Shown here: one piece after another, positions 5,636 to 8,879 of the stretch | Numbering within the stretch: the stretch's first letter is position 1 | Layout of the letters: the number at the start of each line of letters is the position of its first letter | Origin: Candidatus Brocadiia bacterium | GTDB lineage: Bacteria; Planctomycetota; MHYJ01; WSZJ01 | Assembly (NCBI GenBank): GCA_013360825.1 | Contig: JABWAY010000167.1 | Coordinates: forward strand, 1 to 8,879 | Direction: 5' to 3' | DNA: 8,879 nt | Notes under the pieces: generated by a model | The model's database searches: none | The model's input: the letters and a program-made list of their open reading frames with translations, nothing else | Told to the model about the DNA's origin: nothing | Made by a program: the position numbers and the translations under genes

Positions 5636-8600
5636 TTACCGCACGATCGTCATCTCCTCCTGCTCGACGCCGGGCGCCCCGGTCCGCACGGAAAGCGTGA
5701 CCTCCATCCCCTCCGTCCACAGGACGCGCGGGTCCCCGTAGTTCTTCGGGTACGGCGCGTTCAGGCTGAACCAGACGACGTCCGCGCGCCCCTGGCGCCG
5801 CTCGACCATCCACTCGGCCACCGTGAGCTTCTGCAGGTCGACTCCCTTCGCCGAGAGCGCGACGGATTCGACCGATTCCCCGGCGGCCAGCTCGAAGGAG
5901 CCGAGGACGCGCTCGGCGGCGTCGACCTCGTGACCCCGGTGCTGGTCCACATCCTCCTGCGCGTCGAGGTCGGTCAGGCGCACCTCGACCTGGAACCCCC
6001 CCTTCGTCGCCGCGCCGCGGGTCACGGCCACCGCGGCCCGGCGGGGGCTGACCCTGCGGAACGGCCGAAACGTCGGGTCGCCGAACAGCATCCGGTTCTG
6101 GGTGACGTCCATCATGAACCCGCCCGGGACGTCGACCCGCACCTCCGGCTTTCCCTCCACCTGGAGGACCAGCGGCCACGGACCGTGCCGGCGCGAGGCA
6201 AGCGTGACCTCGACCGCGTTGAGCCGGATCACCTCCCCCAGCGCGAGGTCCTCCCGCGCCGCGCGCGACTGCTCGATCGAGCAGCGGAACCCGTGGTTCG
6301 CGCCGATCGGCGCCAGATACGCGGCGGGGCCGTGCGCGAGATAGGCGAGGGCGAGCGACTCGCCGGGCTGGAGGTCGTAGAAGCGCACCGCGTGCGCGGT
6401 CTCGCCGAAGGTCGCGACGATGTCGCCGCACACGATCGCGTGCTTCGTGGCGGCGCTGTGGCATGTCCCGCTCCAGAGGACGGTCCCGCCGAGCGGCCAC
6501 GCCGCGGCGTCCGAGGGCCCGAGCCCCGTCAGCTCCCGGCTCGCCCAGTCTCGACAGATCTTCTTCGGGTCGAACGTCCAGTGCAGCTCCGGCTTCATGT
6601 TCCGGTCCCCGTCGAACAGCCAGATCCGCATCGGGTCGCCGTTCCCGCAGATCGTCACCGTCCCCGCCCCTTTCGCCGGCGCGAACGCCTTCGCGAACTG
6701 ACCGCGCACCCCCGGGGCCCCTTCGACCGTCGGAAAAAACACCCTCGTCGTCGTCAGCCCGTCGGTTCCCTTCACGGGAGGATAGACCAGAACCTCCTTG
6801 AAACTCGGCGTCACGCCGTAGTCCACGGCAGTCGCCGGAAGGCCGTCCTTCTCGATCTTCGCCATCGCGTCCAGCATCGCCTGGACATGCGCGGGCTCCG
6901 CGGCGGTCAGGTAGCCGATCGTGGCATCCTGGAACGGGTCCGGATCGAGCTGCTGAAGGGCGAACATCACGCGCCGGTTGAGGTTGATGTCGAACGTCTC
7001 GGGCGCGAGGACGACGCAGACGGCATCGGCGCGCCGGCGGCGGGCCATGTCGCGGATCGGCTCCCAGGCGGCGGGGTCGGAGAGCCGCTCGCGCCCGGCG
7101 CCGCGAAACTGCGCGAGGCGTCGGGCCTGGGAGTGAAAGCGGGATTTTCCGAGCTCGAGGACGACGAGTCGATCCCCGGGCGGGGCGCCGACGGAGGCGA
7201 AATCGGGAGGCAGGACGACCTCGCGGACGATGCGGTGCTGTTCCTGGCCGAGGCGGGCGAGGAAGGTGATGTACCCGCCCTGGCCGATCATGAGGCAGGT
7301 CCCGTGCCAGGTCTTCCCTCCGTCCTCGACGCGTCCCGACAGGCTCCAGCACGCCGTGCCCTTCGCCGGGCGGTCGGCGACGCGGTCGAGGAACCCCATC
7401 ACCTGCGTCGCATAGTCGAGATAGTCCTTTTTCCCGGTGTATCGGTACAGGTCGAGCATGAAGGTCCCGGCGCCGGCCGCACCGCAGCACAGGCTGGGCG
7501 AGTAAAACCCGGCGCCCGCCCGGTCCTTCCCCGGATGCGTGTTCTCCAGGAGGTACCGGGCCCCTGCTTCCGCGGCCTGGAGGTACTTCACGTCCCCCGT
7601 CATGGAGTGGAGAAGCAGGTGGAGCCGGCAGGTCCCGCTGGGCCCGTGGCACCACCCCTCCCAGAGCCAGTCCTTCGTGCCGTCCGCCGGCACATGGTGT
7701 TTCCAGGCGAGCGTCCCGGCGCCGCGAACGGCGACCTCGTTCCGCTCGAGCCAGCGCGCGGCCTGTTTCGCCGCCTCGAGGTACTTCTCCTCCCCCGTCG
7801 CGCCGCACATGCGCGCCAGCGCCGCCCCGATCCCCGCCACGCCGTGCGAGAATCCCGTATAGGTCCGCTCCTGCCCCGCGCCCGCGGGCCATGACCAGCC
7901 GTCCTCGCCCTTCCGGGCCGCCTCCAGCAGGCCGTCGGCGCCCTCGACCGCCGCCGCGAGATAGCGGGGATCCCCCGTGATCTTCGAAGCGTCCTCAAGC
8001 GCGAGGCAGATTCCGGCGCTTCCGCTGATGATGTCGAGTGCGCCGTTGTCCCAGAATTTCCCCCGGGTATTCGCGATCGGGCCGAGCTGGGCGACGACCC
8101 AGTCCATCCCGCGCTTTCCGGCCCTGACGGCCTCCTCGTCCCCCAGGATATCCCCCGCGGTGAGCAGCACCCAGGCGATCCCGGCGGTCCCGCTGTACAG
8201 CGACGCGCTTCGTGAGGTATGGACCCCGCCCTTTCTGTCCTCCCATGCGACGTCCCAGGTCAGGCAGCCCTTGTCCTCCACTGCCTTGTCGATCAGGTGG
8301 CGGACCCCGCGTCGTGCGGCCTCTGCGTACGCCTTCCCGCCGGTCATTTCATGGAGGGTGAGGAGCGAGGCCACGGTGCCGGCGACGCCGGAGTAGAGGG
8401 AGTCGGTGCTGAAGGGACCGGCATCGAATTCAGGCCAGGTTGCGCCGCGCACCTGACCCGGCTTTGCGCGAGCGGGATCGTCCTTCATCTGTCCGAGGAG
8501 CCAGGAGCCGGACTCCCTGAGGAGTTTTGCCTCGGGGCTGTCGGCCGGGAGGAGCCGTTCCGCTGAGGCGGTCGGGGGGGGCGTCTTTCTTGTCTTTTCT

Positions 8601-8671
8601 TCACCCCAGCCCGAGCGGGCGCTGAGGGTGACGGCGGCCAGGGCGACAGCGAGCAGGAGGACGTTCCGCAT
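5636..8671 (-). CDS. Exported LanC-like / gingipain (C25)-like fusion protein, 1011 residues
   Basis: Residues 1-23 are a probable signal peptide. Residues about 45-480 form a LanC-like alpha/alpha toroid with seven G-x-x-G turns: YSGVAG 93, YSGTAG 159, ISGSAG 215, SHGVAG 275, CHGPSG 341, CCGAAG 395 and IGQGG 462. LanC enzymes use zinc to activate thiols that add to dehydroamino acids. Here the ligands map to Cys341, Cys395 and Cys396, with Asp213 and His276 at the positions of the catalytic Asp and His of NisC. Residues about 500-872 resemble the peptidase C25 caspase-like fold: VCVVLAPETFDINLNRR, DPFQDATIGYLTAAEP, LWSGTCHSA (Cys737), AAYLAPIGANHG and MLFGDPTFRPF (861-871). Residues 873-1011 are beta-rich. 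The start is supported by GGAG six bases upstream and by the signal peptide. Known LanC proteins are about 400 residues and cytoplasmic, so export and fusion are unusual. No precursor peptide or dehydratase gene is nearby. LanC-like assignment is strong; C25-like is probable; activity is unknown. Confidence 0.9.
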   Translation of the reverse strand: MRNVLLLAVALAAVTLSARSGWGEEKTRKTPPPTASAERLLPADSPEAKLLRESGSWLLGQMKDDPARAKPGQVRGATWPEFDAGPFSTDSLYSGVAGTVASLLTLHEMTGGKAYAEAARRGVRHLIDKAVEDKGCLTWDVAWEDRKGGVHTSRSASLYSGTAGIAWVLLTAGDILGDEEAVRAGKRGMDWVVAQLGPIANTRGKFWDNGALDIISGSAGICLALEDASKITGDPRYLAAAVEGADGLLEAARKGEDGWSWPAGAGQERTYTGFSHGVAGIGAALARMCGATGEEKYLEAAKQAARWLERNEVAVRGAGTLAWKHHVPADGTKDWLWEGWCHGPSGTCRLHLLLHSMTGDVKYLQAAEAGARYLLENTHPGKDRAGAGFYSPSLCCGAAGAGTFMLDLYRYTGKKDYLDYATQVMGFLDRVADRPAKGTACWSLSGRVEDGGKTWHGTCLMIGQGGYITFLARLGQEQHRIVREVVLPPDFASVGAPPGDRLVVLELGKSRFHSQARRLAQFRGAGRERLSDPAAWEPIRDMARRRRADAVCVVLAPETFDINLNRRVMFALQQLDPDPFQDATIGYLTAAEPAHVQAMLDAMAKIEKDGLPATAVDYGVTPSFKEVLVYPPVKGTDGLTTTRVFFPTVEGAPGVRGQFAKAFAPAKGAGTVTICGNGDPMRIWLFDGDRNMKPELHWTFDPKKICRDWASRELTGLGPSDAAAWPLGGTVLWSGTCHSAATKHAIVCGDIVATFGETAHAVRFYDLQPGESLALAYLAHGPAAYLAPIGANHGFRCSIEQSRAAREDLALGEVIRLNAVEVTLASRRHGPWPLVLQVEGKPEVRVDVPGGFMMDVTQNRMLFGDPTFRPFRRVSPRRAAVAVTRGAATKGGFQVEVRLTDLDAQEDVDQHRGHEVDAAERVLGSFELAAGESVESVALSAKGVDLQKLTVAEWMVERRQGRADVVWFSLNAPYPKNYGDPRVLWTEGMEVTLSVRTGAPGVEQEEMTIVR

Positions 8672-8879
8672 GGGATTCTCCGTAGATTCGGGGTGGGGCC
8701 TGTTCCCTCTATGCCCCCGCCGCCCCTCTCCCGTACAAGATTCCCTCTTCCTTTTTCTTTTTTCCGTTTTCTTTTTTCCGTTTTCCCTTCCATGAGAAGG
8801 CCCCCCGGATCAAGGACATTTTGGAGACCTGCACGCCGGAGCCAGCTCCCGCCACGCTTCCATCCGCACTCTTTGGACT
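8672..8879. other. Upstream region of the LanC-like gene, no gene recognised
   Basis: 208 bases at the right edge. It holds the SD of the LanC-like gene (GGAG, complement of positions just above 8677) and the AT-rich pyrimidine tract described separately. It also contains a short GGAGC/GCTCC inverted repeat at 8839-8850. Open frames here are short, low in complexity (Lys/Arg-rich from the purine tract) and without start signals. No convincing -35/-10 pair was found for the minus strand. Confidence 0.5.
8741..8791. repeat. Polypyrimidine tract with a perfect 14-bp tandem duplication
   Basis: On the plus strand 49 of 51 bases are C or T, with G only at 8766 and 8780. Inside it TTTTTTCCGTTTTC occurs twice back to back (8758-8771 and 8772-8785), preceded by a degenerate partial copy. 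The phased T tracts stand out in very GC-rich DNA. On the LanC-gene strand it reads as A-tracts 70-120 bases before the ATG, where an UP-like element, bent DNA or a purine-rich leader could lie. A slippage-generated repeat is the simplest explanation of the duplication. Confidence 0.75.

Noticed and set aside
4983..7892. 969-codon minus-strand frame overlapping the LanC-like gene in another frame
   Set aside because: Long only because high GC at the third codon position removes stops; the protein is Gly/Arg/Pro-rich, while the overlapping frame has LanC and C25 motifs, a signal peptide and an SD.
5930..7894. 654-codon plus-strand frame opposite the LanC-like gene
   Set aside because: Arg-rich shadow frame without motifs or start signal, antisense to a strongly supported gene.
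8708..8738. TTGTAC and CATAGA on the minus strand as a promoter for the LanC-like gene
   Set aside because: Only three matches to the -35 consensus and a 19-bp spacer; too weak to annotate.
8709..8879. Open minus-strand frame from the right edge ending at a TAG, possibly the tail of another gene
   Set aside because: The last part is translated purine tract (Lys/Glu/Arg repeats), no family motif is visible, and only 56 codons are in view.
8792..8879. Plus-strand ATG with an open frame to the right edge
   Set aside because: Only 29 codons, no SD, Arg/Pro-rich content; cannot be supported.

Overview
High-GC (roughly two-thirds G+C) bacterial chromosomal DNA with no plasmid, phage or transposon signatures. 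The gene set (paired small heat-shock proteins, an MCE/MlaD envelope protein, several Sec-exported proteins of unknown family, and a very large secreted enzyme-like protein) fits a diderm environmental bacterium. The style recalls Planctomycetota, Acidobacteriota or Myxococcota, but nothing here fixes the phylum.

Layout. (1) Positions 1-1545, minus strand: two tightly coupled hsp20 genes, then a pyroglutamyl-peptidase I gene (pcp) that runs off the left edge with its catalytic residues intact. A long perfect inverted repeat separates hsp20 from pcp. The first hsp20 has a strong Shine-Dalgarno (SD) sequence that can fold into a short hairpin, a possible RNA thermometer. (2) Positions 1546-1753: divergent intergenic region with several small stem-loops. 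Its right end carries a good -10 hexamer almost abutting the next start codon. (3) Positions 1754-5610, plus strand: five genes in a row. They are a secreted protein of unknown family, an MlaD-type MCE protein, a metallo-beta-lactamase-fold hydrolase of the PhnP-like type, an 81-residue orphan and a second secreted protein of unknown family. The first two are probably co-transcribed; the gaps before genes 3 and 4 hold hairpins. (4) Positions 5636-8671, minus strand and convergent with the cluster: a 1011-residue exported protein. Its N-terminal half is a seven-repeat LanC-like toroid with an all-cysteine (C...CC) zinc-site signature. Its C-terminal half resembles a gingipain/C25-type caspase-fold domain followed by a beta-rich tail. 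(5) Positions 8672-8879: upstream region of that gene, with an AT-rich polypyrimidine tract containing a perfect 14-bp tandem duplication.

How it may work together (inference): the plus-strand cluster and the LanC/C25 fusion mostly encode envelope or exported proteins, while hsp20-hsp20-pcp is a proteostasis/peptide-turnover block. The most unusual object is the exported LanC-like/C25-like fusion. LanC enzymes are normally cytoplasmic, and no lanthipeptide precursor, dehydratase or exporter gene is visible nearby. It is therefore unlikely to be an ordinary lantibiotic cyclase and may be a periplasmic or surface enzyme with a different thiol- or peptide-directed role.
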